Origin: a virus
Virus record (IMG/VR): IMGVR_UViG_3300020175_001183
Coordinates: 1 to 23,793 of that record
Direction: 5' to 3' (one strand)
Length of the DNA: 23,793 nt
The notes beneath the pieces were generated by a model. That model did no database searches and was not told the DNA's origin. It was given only the letters and a program-made list of their open reading frames with translations. Below are positions 1 through 7,815 of the stretch, piece after piece. The number at the start of each line of letters is the position of its first letter. Positions within the stretch are counted from its first letter, which is position 1. The position numbers and the translations under genes were made by a program.

Positions 1-87
1 CCCCATAAGTGGTGCACCAGGATATTCTCCTCCGTACATCAGATACATACCATCCCAAGTAAACTGTTCTTTAGTGAATGCTGTCAT
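1..87 (-). CDS. N-terminal fragment of a hypothetical protein, cut by the window edge
   Basis: The first 29 codons of a minus-strand gene are visible; the rest lies beyond base 1. It begins MTAFTKEQFTWDG and continues with Tyr, Gly and Met-rich residues. The ATG at 87 follows a clear AGGAG ribosome site (about bases 95-99) and lies about 28 bases after the predicted start of a strong sigma70-like promoter at 122-150, so it is probably the first gene of its own transcript. I do not recognise the family; small proteins with this kind of N-terminus occur in marine T4-like phages, but that is a weak recollection. The reading frame is open to the window edge. Confidence 0.6.
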   Translation of the reverse strand, partial: MTAFTKEQFTWDGMYLMYGGEYPGAPLMG

Positions 88-121
88 GATTAATCTCCTC
101 AGTTATTTAATCACTATAGGT

Positions 122-150
122 ATTATCGAATAGGTAATTCATAATGTCAA
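122..150 (-). promoter_or_regulatory. sigma70-like promoter, TTGACA-N17-GATAAT
   Basis: On the minus strand a perfect -35 box TTGACA (150-145) is followed by a 17-base spacer and GATAAT (127-122), five of six matches to the -10 consensus. Transcription would start near base 115 and give a leader of about 28 bases containing the AGGAG site of the gene starting at 87. It reads like an early promoter served by the host RNA polymerase. Not tested experimentally. Confidence 0.7.
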
Positions 151-159
151 CGCGGAGAA

Positions 160-192
160 TCAAGGGGTTACAAAAAAATCGTAACCCCCTGA
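160..192 (-). terminator. 12-bp hairpin after the helicase gene, possible terminator or 3'-end stabiliser
   Basis: On the minus strand TCAGGGGGTTAC pairs with GTAACCCCTTGA across a nine-base T-rich loop, giving 12 pairs including one G-U. It lies 37 bases after the stop codon of the helicase gene and only 10 bases before the -35 box of the next promoter. No U-run follows the stem on either strand, so it is not a textbook intrinsic terminator. It may block read-through into the next unit or protect the mRNA 3' end. Confidence 0.4.
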
Positions 193-228
193 TATAGAAG
201 GGAAAAAATAAATAATGTTATCAATCAG

Positions 229-1605
229 TTAAAATAATTGACTGAAATCTTTCTGTCGTCCTCTGTCAAAAACCGGAATTGCATCCTTTATTTCAGGTTC
301 TTGCATGATATCTTCTTGTGCGGATTGTTCAACGTCATACAGTCTCATCCTGGAACGGTCCACACCTACGACAAATCTTTTATTTATTGTAGGATCGTTA
401 TATCTGTTCTTCAGTTGCTTGATCATCACCTGGTTGAGCTTCTGAAGATCCTCTGTACTTATTACAGCAAACATGAAGTCAGCTGTTGCAGGTAGACCAA
501 AAGATTCGGATGTGTCTGTTAACTCAACATCGCTATTAGAGAATCCCTGACGTGTTGTTTGAGTAGCACTAAAGATAGGAACATTTTTCTCCACAGCAAG
601 ACCTCTTAGCTCTTCAGCAATAGACTTTATCAGGCTGTATGTGTTTATCGAGCTACCAAGGCCTTTGACTCGAGAGGAAGCACAGATGTTCAAGTAGTCG
701 ATATAGATAATATCTGGAACAAAACCTTTCTTGATCTTGAGTTCGTTTATTAGATGTCTGAAATGACCTGCATGTGCTCCAGCAGTCGGATATTCCTTTA
801 CTATAAGACGACCTGGGGTCTTTGCTCTAATTTTCTCAATCTTCTTGTCATACGCGTCCTTAGGCAGGTTAATCAGCTCATCTAACGGAACATTCATTAA
901 GTTAGCATCAATGCGCTCAGCAATCTTCTCTTCCGCCATCTCCATTGTTATATACAGGACATTCTTACCATCCATAAGATTGGTGGCTGCAAAGTGACAC
1001 ATGGCAAGCGACTTACCTACACCCGTACCTGCAAGAATAATGTTGAGAGACTTTCTTGGTACACCACCCTTGGTTATGGTATTGAGATAGTCGAGATCAA
1101 ATGGTAACCTTTCTTCAACTCTATGATAGAAATCATAACGCTCTTGATAATCATTCAGAAAGTCATGGCCAACAGTATTGTCAAAGCTAACACTCAATGC
1201 ATCAGACAGTATTGATGGGATAGCATCTTTTGCTTTTGTTTTACTTTTACCATCTATAATATGGATACTGTCCATGATAGCATTGTAGATAGCTTTATCT
1301 TGACAAAACTTTTCAGTCTGGTCTATAAGCCAGTCTCGATCATGATCTGAGTTTGTTTCTTTAAATGATTCTATTAACGATACAGACGAATTATAATCAG
1401 ACTCAGCTAAAGACTGATCGTTACCAAGTTCAATAACTAAAGTGCTAGGCGAAGGAACATCACCATACTGATCCACATAATCAAAAATCTTTTGAAATAC
1501 AATCCTCTCAGAAACATTCTGAAAGTATTCTGGCTTGACAAACGGTATCACCTTACGTGCGTATTGTTCGTCCTTGGTTAGATTAATCAGTATCGTCGTT
1601 TCCAT
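229..1605 (-). CDS. 41: replicative DNA helicase, T4 gp41 / DnaB-like
   Basis: This is the hexameric 5'-3' helicase that unwinds the phage replication fork; in T4 it works with primase gp61 and polymerase gp43. The 458-residue product (T4 gp41 is about 475) has an N-terminal DnaB-type helical domain, a RecA-like motor with Walker A GTGVGKS at about 193-199, and a Walker B region DIIYIDYLNI near 300. I chose the ATG at 1605 over the in-frame TTG at 1608 because AGGTGA lies about 11 bases upstream. The start overlaps the preceding hypothetical gene by 23 bases, suggesting coupled translation. It is the last gene before the 160-192 hairpin. The uvsX-hypothetical-41 order matches T4-like marine phages. 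No gp61 primase gene is in the window. Confidence 0.93.
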   Translation of the reverse strand: METTILINLTKDEQYARKVIPFVKPEYFQNVSERIVFQKIFDYVDQYGDVPSPSTLVIELGNDQSLAESDYNSSVSLIESFKETNSDHDRDWLIDQTEKFCQDKAIYNAIMDSIHIIDGKSKTKAKDAIPSILSDALSVSFDNTVGHDFLNDYQERYDFYHRVEERLPFDLDYLNTITKGGVPRKSLNIILAGTGVGKSLAMCHFAATNLMDGKNVLYITMEMAEEKIAERIDANLMNVPLDELINLPKDAYDKKIEKIRAKTPGRLIVKEYPTAGAHAGHFRHLINELKIKKGFVPDIIYIDYLNICASSRVKGLGSSINTYSLIKSIAEELRGLAVEKNVPIFSATQTTRQGFSNSDVELTDTSESFGLPATADFMFAVISTEDLQKLNQVMIKQLKNRYNDPTINKRFVVGVDRSRMRLYDVEQSAQEDIMQEPEIKDAIPVFDRGRQKDFSQLF

Positions 1606-1888
1606 CAACAGTATTCACCTTGTCTGTATTGACTATAATGTCGTATAGAATGTCGCCAATAATATTTTCAAATTCAGCTTTATCGGCTTCTTCATCTTCA
1701 TACGAATATGATTCGGGAGCTTGTTTAAGATCATAAGTAAAGTTTATAGGCAATGATCCATCAGACTCTTCTTTTTGTATATTTACTTCGCCAAACTGAA
1801 AAACAAAATTGGCAAACTTACCTTCAGTGAGTCTTATTAATGCTGTATCTTCTTTCTTGTCAAAGATAACCTCATACTTGTTCGTCAT
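1583..1888 (-). CDS. hypothetical protein between UvsX and gp41
   Basis: A 101-residue acidic protein of unknown function. The N-terminal half looks beta-rich (MTNKYEVIFDKKEDTALIR, then a GKFANFVFQFGEV stretch) and the C-terminal half is helical and very acidic, ending in an Asp-rich tail. I prefer the ATG at 1888 to the longer frame from 1930: it leaves a 17-base overlap with uvsX instead of 59 and starts where the protein-like sequence starts. The ribosome site is weak, consistent with coupling to uvsX. Its position between a recombinase and a helicase suggests a small replication or recombination accessory protein, but no motif supports a specific role. Confidence 0.65.
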   Translation of the reverse strand: MTNKYEVIFDKKEDTALIRLTEGKFANFVFQFGEVNIQKEESDGSLPINFTYDLKQAPESYSYEDEEADKAEFENIIGDILYDIIVNTDKVNTVDGNDDTD

Positions 1889-2936
1889 CAACTGCATCTT
1901 CATCATCCTCTTCAATAAACCCACCACCATACATAAATTCTGTTTGTGCAGCTAGCTCAAGACGATGCATGATATCTTCTGTAAAATATTTTTCAGGATC
2001 ATTGTTGATAGATTTACCAAAAACCTTCGTGCCGTCTGGAAGTTCATATCGTGTTGATACTTTTTTAATGATTTCATATTTTTCAGCAAGATCAAGTAAA
2101 CCGTAATAACGATCAAGGCCTTTATCATAAGTAAGAAGAACTTCGACCAACTTATTCTCTTTAGTAAACCTTGACTTTGTCATATTACATTTGATAATAT
2201 TTCCGACTACTTCCTTACCATCTTTTTCCTTACGTTTCGAGAGAAAAACAATTTGCGATGCGGTATATTTAAGACCAGAACCACCTGACATTTCTTTAGT
2301 AGGAATATACGAACCAACAACTTCATAAACATGATTGGTAACAAGAAGTGGCACATTTACTTTAGCGAGCTTGAGATTCAAAACACGGAAGGTAGCTTTC
2401 AATGTAGCAGCTTTAGTCATATCTCTTGTCTCACTGCCAGAAGATGTGTCTTCAACCTCTTTCGTTGTTGACAACTGACCAAGAGAATCGAGAACCATCA
2501 TCATAGGAGGACGTTTATCTTCTGATGTTTTTGCATAATTGTCAATAATCTGCAAAGCAGTGTGTCTGAACTTCTGTATAGTTTCTGGTTCAGATATAAT
2601 AATTCTGTTAATATCAATACCTCGAGACTGCATCATATCTTTAGTTACAGCAGCTTCAGTATCGAAATAGAAAACTGCAGCCTCTGGGTTGTCATCAAGA
2701 AACTTTTTTACAACTCCCATAACAAAGAACGTCTTACCAGTAGCCGACTCTCCTGCAAAAGCAGTTATCTTATTATTAGGAACACCACCGTATAGACTAC
2801 CGCTCATTGCTGCGTTCAGAATATACGAACCAGTATCGATAGCTCCAGAGAATTCAGAACTGTTCAGGCCATCCTCGGCCATGTTAGTATTCTCGTCCTT
2901 TAGTTCATTTACAATATTACGAAAAAAATCACTCAT
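1872..2936 (-). CDS. uvsX: RecA-like recombinase UvsX
   Basis: UvsX polymerises on single-stranded DNA and catalyses strand invasion, which starts recombination-dependent replication and repair in T4-like phages. The 354-residue product is shorter than T4 UvsX (about 390). It has Walker A GESATGKT at 62-69, a Walker B strand ending MMVLDSLGQL near 150, and a DNA-binding-loop region around KEMSGGSGLKYTASQ. The C-terminus is strongly acidic (EEDDEDAVDDEQV), as in many RecA proteins. It overlaps the phosphoribosyltransferase gene by eight bases and is followed by a hypothetical gene and gp41. Its loader UvsY is encoded at the far end of the window. Confidence 0.95.
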   Translation of the reverse strand: MSDFFRNIVNELKDENTNMAEDGLNSSEFSGAIDTGSYILNAAMSGSLYGGVPNNKITAFAGESATGKTFFVMGVVKKFLDDNPEAAVFYFDTEAAVTKDMMQSRGIDINRIIISEPETIQKFRHTALQIIDNYAKTSEDKRPPMMMVLDSLGQLSTTKEVEDTSSGSETRDMTKAATLKATFRVLNLKLAKVNVPLLVTNHVYEVVGSYIPTKEMSGGSGLKYTASQIVFLSKRKEKDGKEVVGNIIKCNMTKSRFTKENKLVEVLLTYDKGLDRYYGLLDLAEKYEIIKKVSTRYELPDGTKVFGKSINNDPEKYFTEDIMHRLELAAQTEFMYGGGFIEEDDEDAVDDEQV

Positions 2937-3357
2937 CTGCTTTTAGCTCCCATGGAAAGTTAATCCAACGATCCGTATCTGTTATCATCCCAGCATGATC
3001 GCAAGTGAATTCACTTTGCTTCTTTTCTACCAAACAAACAAATATACCATTACCATAATGGTCTTTGATCTGGGTCATAGTAGTACCACTATCATTGATA
3101 TCGTCTATAAAGACAACAGGTACACCAGCTCCTATAGCAGCTGCTACAACTTCATTGTCTTCTTTTGTACCACCGTCTCGTGTTTGCCACAGAATTGATT
3201 CCATGGGAATGTTGAGATAATGAGAAAGCATGACAGCTGGGGTCAGACCGCCCCGAGCGATACCAGCAATCATTGTTGGTTTGTATTTTTTTATTTTATC
3301 TGCAAGACTGCAGATGATAGGATTGATATCTTCAAAAGTCAATTCAAAAGGTTTCAT
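2929..3357 (-). CDS. phosphoribosyltransferase-like protein
   Basis: A 142-residue type I phosphoribosyltransferase. The diagnostic PRPP loop is VVFIDDINDSGTTMTQI at about residues 80-96 (two acidic residues, then a Gly/Ser-Thr loop), and an upstream IAGIARGGLTPAVML stretch matches the family's PPi loop. Such enzymes join a base or small molecule to PRPP or run the reverse reaction; the substrate cannot be read from sequence. The ATG at 3357 follows TTGGAGATATA. It overlaps uvsX by eight bases. A salvage role feeding phage nucleotide pools is an inference from context. Small PRTases of this kind occur in marine T4-like phages. Confidence 0.75.
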   Translation of the reverse strand: MKPFELTFEDINPIICSLADKIKKYKPTMIAGIARGGLTPAVMLSHYLNIPMESILWQTRDGGTKEDNEVVAAAIGAGVPVVFIDDINDSGTTMTQIKDHYGNGIFVCLVEKKQSEFTCDHAGMITDTDRWINFPWELKADE

Positions 3358-3368
3358 TATATCTCCAA

Positions 3369-4334
3369 TTATTTTTTATTTTCTAGTTCTTTTTCTAAAT
3401 TCTCCAGTTTTTGTATTTTTTGTTTTACAAAACTTCCGTTCTTTTTGCTTTTGTTGTTTGCTCTATACTTGTAAAGCAATCTTCTAACTTGCTCAAGATC
3501 CGCGTTCTCAAAATTTTCATCAACTTCAACCTCTTCCTCTATCCACTCTTCATCGACAACAGCTGCTACTTTCTTTGTAGTAACTTTCCTATTGTTATCT
3601 CGTAGAGACATATTAGCGGCCACCAAAAGAAGAACAGCAAGAGGGTCAAACACAAATATAATAATAAGAATAACAATTCTAACAGCGCTGTTGAGAATAG
3701 CTTCATTAGTTTCGTCACCATATATAAGCTCTGCGATATATCGTATAGGACCGACTTCAGCTTCGATAGAGAGCTGTTCTTGAGATAGTTCAAGTCTATT
3801 TGATTGCAAGTCTCCCATGTTACTATAACTGTCATCAATAATAGTATTGAGATTGTCTCGCTCATCTTTCTGTCCCTCTCTAACAGCAATCGCACCGTCG
3901 TCACCTCTGATACGATCGTAGTCAATTAATGTTTGCACTGCTTGATCCAACTGCGCTACAACAAGATTTGCATCGTCGATACGTTTTTGTTCTCGCTCTA
4001 TTTTTTGGTCAAGCTGTTGTATAAGTAGAGTATTATCCCCTGAAATGATTGTTTGGTCAATGTGGGCTTTGGACAAAAATCCAAATATACCCATCGATGT
4101 TATAAACATCAAAACTACAACAGCAAACGTAAGATATGTTTTGAGAAGAAGTGGTACACGTTTCCAATTTTGATACAACCACGAAGCAGTAACAAGTTTA
4201 CCTACTTCCAGGCTAGCGCCCATAATTATCACAGGAATTTTAGCTGCAGCAAATATTGCTGCCAAACCAGCTATGCTATACCAAGCAGCAACGCCTGATA
4301 TAGCGAGCGCAACAAAGAGAACAAGAAAAGCCAT
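3369..4334 (-). CDS. putative inner-membrane protein with coiled-coil loop
   Basis: A 321-residue integral membrane protein of unknown function. Hydrophobic segments lie at about 2-19, 21-44 (interrupted) and 62-87. A long polar, helix-forming, coiled-coil-like region follows (about 100-195, rich in Gln, Asp and Glu), then another membrane segment at about 217-241. The C-terminal tail of about 80 residues is charged: first acidic (EEWIEEEVEVDE), then Lys-rich. The ATG at 4334 overlaps the stop of the upstream 52-residue gene (TAATG). With that gene and the coiled-coil protein at 4494-4898 it forms a three-gene set lying between DNA polymerase and UvsX. A host-envelope or lysis-timing role is possible, but no known family was recognised. 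Confidence 0.7.
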   Translation of the reverse strand: MAFLVLFVALAISGVAAWYSIAGLAAIFAAAKIPVIIMGASLEVGKLVTASWLYQNWKRVPLLLKTYLTFAVVVLMFITSMGIFGFLSKAHIDQTIISGDNTLLIQQLDQKIEREQKRIDDANLVVAQLDQAVQTLIDYDRIRGDDGAIAVREGQKDERDNLNTIIDDSYSNMGDLQSNRLELSQEQLSIEAEVGPIRYIAELIYGDETNEAILNSAVRIVILIIIFVFDPLAVLLLVAANMSLRDNNRKVTTKKVAAVVDEEWIEEEVEVDENFENADLEQVRRLLYKYRANNKSKKNGSFVKQKIQKLENLEKELENKK

Positions 4335-4492
4335 TATTCAGCTTTGGTAATTGTCCATACTCCATACGCTATAGCAGCACCAGCTGCAATCTTAGCGAGA
4401 GGAGTTAAAAACAAAACCATAACACCTAAACCAACAAGACAAGCACCGTCCCATGTTGTACGTTCTTGCATTCTTTCTCGAAGCCAGTTCAT
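4334..4492 (-). CDS. small membrane protein, 52 residues
   Basis: A 52-codon ORF starting MNWLRERMQERTTWDG, followed by a hydrophobic stretch (about 19-46, one or two short membrane segments around Pro31) and ending in TKAE. The start has a good ribosome site (AGGAGAG, six to eight bases upstream). Its stop overlaps the ATG of the 321-residue membrane protein by one base (TAATG), and its start is one base from the stop of the preceding coiled-coil gene. This tight packing between two genes and the amphipathic-then-hydrophobic layout argue that it is real. Function unknown; it may be a partner of the downstream membrane protein. Confidence 0.65.
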   Translation of the reverse strand: MNWLRERMQERTTWDGACLVGLGVMVLFLTPLAKIAAGAAIAYGVWTITKAE

Positions 4493-4493
4493 A

Positions 4494-4898
4494 TTACTCT
4501 CCTCTTGTTAACTGTAACAATCTATCAATCTGCGATTGAATTTTTTCTTTTCTGTTTGGCCAATGAATGTAGTCCTTGTCCGATGTCTTTAGCAGATTTA
4601 CAAGTAAAGGCATGATCAATTTTTCAACGTCAGTTAACCTGCTTTTAACCTGATCTTCTGTCGTTGTTTTTATTACATCAAACTCGTCATCAAGATTCAT
4701 CATCTTGGTGCTTAAATTGTTGATAGCAGTTACCAAAGCATCAACCTTTTGCTCAATGCGTAGAACATTATCGTTGATTCCTTCAACATCTTCTTCAATT
4801 GGTTTTGTGTCCACTTGAACAGTTGATTGAGGTACTTCATCAACAGCGTTGAAACCAAAATCATATTCAGACAAATATTCTTCTGGGATATCTGGCAT
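4494..4898 (-). CDS. hypothetical acidic coiled-coil protein
   Basis: A 134-residue soluble protein of unknown function. The first 45 residues are acidic and low in predicted structure (MPDIPEEYLSEYDFGFNAVD). About residues 45-100 form a heptad-like coiled coil (NDNVLRIEQKVDALVTAINNL), and the C-terminus has a basic, aromatic patch (DYIHWPNRKEKIQ) before the end. The ATG at 4898 follows AGGAAATAAGTT. It is the first gene after DNA polymerase and leads the small membrane module. The bipartite, tail-fibre-like or scaffold-like coil gives no secure functional clue. Confidence 0.6.
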   Translation of the reverse strand: MPDIPEEYLSEYDFGFNAVDEVPQSTVQVDTKPIEEDVEGINDNVLRIEQKVDALVTAINNLSTKMMNLDDEFDVIKTTTEDQVKSRLTDVEKLIMPLLVNLLKTSDKDYIHWPNRKEKIQSQIDRLLQLTRGE

Positions 4899-4929
4899 AA
4901 CTTATTTCCTAATCTGAATTATTATTTAT

Positions 4930-7449
4930 CTAAATGAACATATCTAAAGTCATCTGCTTTTCAGCTGACCACTCAATAACATTCAGTATTGAGTTAAGTG
5001 GTTCAAGATATGCTTTTTGAAATTGTAGGTCGTAATCAATATTGTTCTGAATACCAAACTCTTTTGGCACGCCACTAGCAGTAAACGCAATGACGTTTTC
5101 ATGAAGTATGTTAGGTACCTTCAAGTATACAAACTTTACTTTGTCTCCAGAAAATATAGGATCATGGCTCTCGAGCTCCATTTCATTAACGTGAAAATTA
5201 TAAAGAAGAGCACCTCTTACATGTATTGGACATCCTTTTTTGTATATTGTACTTCTATCCTTCCATTTGTCAATATCCGAAACACCTCTAGGAAATGCAA
5301 TATCTTCCGGTGGTAAAGAATTAAATTTATCTCTACATTCTTGAATATACTTTTGAGTAGTTTTCTCATCTGTTGTCATTATGACACGAATTGTATCTTT
5401 CAACATATTCCGACATGGCATTGGTGTTGAAGATCTCACAACTTCGATACCCATGATCTTCAACTTTGGTTCGGTGTACTGTACACCTTCGGAATTGTAT
5501 ACGTTCAGAGCGTAATGCTTCTTACCAGTCCAAATACCTTTATCTGCGATCACTTCTCGTTTCATCACCATTCGCTGTTCATAACCATTCATATAAGAAC
5601 ATAGCTTATCATACGACTTTGCAAGTAACGGCTCGAACTTTTCCGAGGCTACTTTATCGAGAAACTTCACACCCTTGTCAGCGGTGAGCTTTTCACCAAG
5701 AGCCTTCTCTACCAAATCTTTTGTACGGATATACAGTGAGTCTGTATCGATAGCTACAACATAATCTTCTTCGGTCTTGAGCAACTTCCTCATGTATTTG
5801 TTGATGATGTTCTCAGCCCATCGAATTGTTAGTTGACCAGTCACAGTAATAGACTCTGCTATTCTCATATCATAGTATCTGAAGTATTGATTGGACAGTG
5901 CACCATAAAGGGAATTCATTAAAATTTTCGTAGCCATCTGCTGATTGTTAAGAGTTACAATCTTCTTTTCAAGTTCATATGTTGAACCTTTGTCTTGAAC
6001 CTCTTGTTCAGTTTTCAACATCTCTTTCTTAACAGCGGAACGCTCAGTATAAAGTCCATCAATTATTTCAGGTACAATACCTCTCTTACTTTTATCAAAG
6101 TACTGACCTGTTGCAGACATGCTGTAGTTGTCTGGCTTTTCATATTCAGTTTTATTTAAAAGATCGTTGACAGTTACACCATAACACCTTTCATTCACGA
6201 TAGTTTCCGGAGACATATTGTACTGCATGATAATATGAGGATACAGAGAGTTCAAGTCGAACGAAACAATCCAGTCATGCATACCATTCTGAGGAACCTT
6301 GACATGGGCACCTTCGATTTGTCTTTCTTTGGTATGATCTTCTTTAGGAGGTACAACAATCTTTCTCTTCTTCAGCTTGTTGTAAAGAAGAGCGTCCCAC
6401 ATACCCACAGGACCAAAGGCATCAACCATGTTAACCAATGCTTTGTAAGCGATAGTCATCGCCAATGTAATCAGACCAGTCTTATCTTCAAGCCTGTCCA
6501 CAATGTCAACGTCTTTGACGTTATAATCGATAAACAATTGGTAGTTCTCTTTGTAGAGAGAGTGAAGTGTTCCATATTCAGAATAGTCGATCTTCTTCTC
6601 ACCGAGGACAACATGAGCTATATTATCGAGCTTGTAGCTTTCTTGAGTACCGTATGTGTAACCAAACTTCTTGAAACAATCCATGAAGTCAAGTTGTTGA
6701 ATACCACGAAGTTCAAACGCTTGTTGCGTTCTTGCAGCCATTTGAATTTGTCTTTCAGATATAACACCCCATGGCGATAACTTCTTAACCATGTCCTTAC
6801 CGAGGACTTTGCCAATCCTATTAACGAGATATACAGTATCGAAAAACCTTGAGTTCCAACCTGTAAGAACATCTGGATAGTTAGCCTGCCACTGGTCCAG
6901 AAACTTCATCAGAAGCATAGCTTCATCATTGCATTTTATGTGCTTAACTCTTGATGAAAGATCTGCAGACAGGACTGAATCTTCTTCATTCCAATCACCT
7001 GTTCCAAACACATAGAAGATATTGTCTATATTGTTCTTTAAACAGATGGCTGTGACAGGAAAGTTAGCTTCTTCAGCATGAGGAAATCCTTGATCTGACT
7101 GAACCTCGATATCGATTGTCGTTACGTTGATTATATCTCTATCAAACTCAATACCACGATCAAGGAAAGCATCGGATATAAACTGTATAACAAAATTGTT
7201 GTTACCATATATCTTGAAATTTTCTACTTCGCTATATTCACGAAGAAAATCCTGACAATCTTTCATAGAGCCAGGATTAAGCTCGTCAACGGGGTTTCCC
7301 TGAAGAGTTTTCCATTCACTCTTCTTATCTGTAGAGACATAGAACGTTGGCTTGTATGGTATACGCTTTCTTATCCTTTCTCCATTCTTATAACCACAGA
7401 AAAGGATGTTGTTGCCAAGCCTATCCACGCTTGTGTAGAATGTCGACAT
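4930..7449 (-). CDS. 43: family B DNA polymerase, T4 gp43
   Basis: The replicative polymerase with 3'-5' proofreading. The 839-residue product (T4 gp43 is 898) carries exonuclease motifs Exo I (TIDIEV, Asp113 and Glu115), Exo II (GWNSRFFD, Asp204) and Exo III (YNVKDVD, Asp313). Polymerase motifs are A (DLNSLYPHII, 398-407), B (KILMNSLYG, 508-516) and C (DTDS, 568-571). The last residues, QMTLDMFI, form a clamp-binding peptide for gp45. All catalytic acids are present, so it should be active. The start overlaps the stop of the upstream Sm-like gene (TAATG) and lacks an obvious Shine-Dalgarno sequence, suggesting coupled or regulated translation; T4 gp43 represses its own translation. No intein or split is seen. 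Confidence 0.97.
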   Translation of the reverse strand: MSTFYTSVDRLGNNILFCGYKNGERIRKRIPYKPTFYVSTDKKSEWKTLQGNPVDELNPGSMKDCQDFLREYSEVENFKIYGNNNFVIQFISDAFLDRGIEFDRDIINVTTIDIEVQSDQGFPHAEEANFPVTAICLKNNIDNIFYVFGTGDWNEEDSVLSADLSSRVKHIKCNDEAMLLMKFLDQWQANYPDVLTGWNSRFFDTVYLVNRIGKVLGKDMVKKLSPWGVISERQIQMAARTQQAFELRGIQQLDFMDCFKKFGYTYGTQESYKLDNIAHVVLGEKKIDYSEYGTLHSLYKENYQLFIDYNVKDVDIVDRLEDKTGLITLAMTIAYKALVNMVDAFGPVGMWDALLYNKLKKRKIVVPPKEDHTKERQIEGAHVKVPQNGMHDWIVSFDLNSLYPHIIMQYNMSPETIVNERCYGVTVNDLLNKTEYEKPDNYSMSATGQYFDKSKRGIVPEIIDGLYTERSAVKKEMLKTEQEVQDKGSTYELEKKIVTLNNQQMATKILMNSLYGALSNQYFRYYDMRIAESITVTGQLTIRWAENIINKYMRKLLKTEEDYVVAIDTDSLYIRTKDLVEKALGEKLTADKGVKFLDKVASEKFEPLLAKSYDKLCSYMNGYEQRMVMKREVIADKGIWTGKKHYALNVYNSEGVQYTEPKLKIMGIEVVRSSTPMPCRNMLKDTIRVIMTTDEKTTQKYIQECRDKFNSLPPEDIAFPRGVSDIDKWKDRSTIYKKGCPIHVRGALLYNFHVNEMELESHDPIFSGDKVKFVYLKVPNILHENVIAFTASGVPKEFGIQNNIDYDLQFQKAYLEPLNSILNVIEWSAEKQMTLDMFI

Positions 7450-7742
7450 TATATGATGATTGATTTATTCTTAGGTGCAATGACATTTCCAAACATAGCA
7501 TTGTACTGTTCCACAACAGAACTATCGGGTTCCGCTTGGTACACAACGAACTGCTTAGCAACGTCAATTGTTTTTTCTTCTTTGCTCAAAATCGGTGACC
7601 AGGGTGCGAACCCAAGTTGACCGTTACCTGTTGGTATAGCAACAATAGCATTTGTGAGTTGCAAAGTTTTTGAATCTTCTAACATAACTTCCGCTACGAC
7701 ATCCTCTCCAGACGACATACGAATAAGTTTAATATTGCTCAT
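7449..7742 (-). CDS. Sm-like small beta-barrel protein upstream of DNA polymerase
   Basis: A 97-residue conserved hypothetical protein. The N-terminus NIKLIRMSSGEDVVAEVML has the hydrophobic-Gly-Glu-hydrophobic pattern of an LSm/Hfq-like strand-turn-strand, followed by TNAIVAIPTGNGQLGFAPWSP. It resembles the gene at 21502-21870 in the same places (ILKLITGETLICEM; a later AEP motif followed by a Glu-Tyr region), so the two look like paralogues. The ATG at 7742 has a strong TTGGAG site. The gene is the first after the hsp20 terminator and may be transcribed from the promoter at 7787-7815. The LSm assignment is an inference from pattern; RNA binding is not shown. Confidence 0.65.
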   Translation of the reverse strand: MSNIKLIRMSSGEDVVAEVMLEDSKTLQLTNAIVAIPTGNGQLGFAPWSPILSKEEKTIDVAKQFVVYQAEPDSSVVEQYNAMFGNVIAPKNKSIII

Positions 7743-7760
7743 ATTATAGCTCCAATTATA

Positions 7761-7786
7761 AAAAGAGAGCCCCGAAGGACTCTCTT
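7761..7786 (-). terminator. intrinsic terminator with UUCG tetraloop after hsp20
   Basis: On the minus strand AAGAGAGUCC pairs with GGGCUCUCUU around a UUCG tetraloop closed by C-G, ten pairs with one G-U. A T-tract (TTTTTAT) follows. It begins about 25 bases after the hsp20 stop. This is the clearest intrinsic terminator in the window and should end the hsp20 transcript. C(UUCG)G loops are typical of T4 terminators. Confidence 0.85.
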
Positions 7787-7815
7787 ATTATCTGACAAAA
7801 TGTTGATAAAATCAA
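7787..7815 (-). promoter_or_regulatory. possible sigma70-like promoter, TTGATT-N17-GATAAT, overlapping the terminator
   Basis: The minus strand has TTGATT (7815-7810, overlapping the hsp20 stop codon), a 17-base spacer and GATAAT (7792-7787). The start would fall near 7780, inside the hsp20 terminator stem, so transcripts begun here lack most of the 5' arm and would not terminate. It would serve the Sm-like gene and gp43. Spacing and boxes match the other three promoters, but the -35 is only a partial match. Confidence 0.45.

Noticed and set aside
4923-4930. GATAAATA, a near match to the late promoter, before the coiled-coil gene
   Set aside because: One mismatch to TATAAATA at the end of an AT-rich gene; without an independent signal a chance match is likely.
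6235-6780. Plus-strand ORF of 181 codons
   Set aside because: It is fully inside the DNA polymerase gene on the other strand and shows no protein-like pattern.
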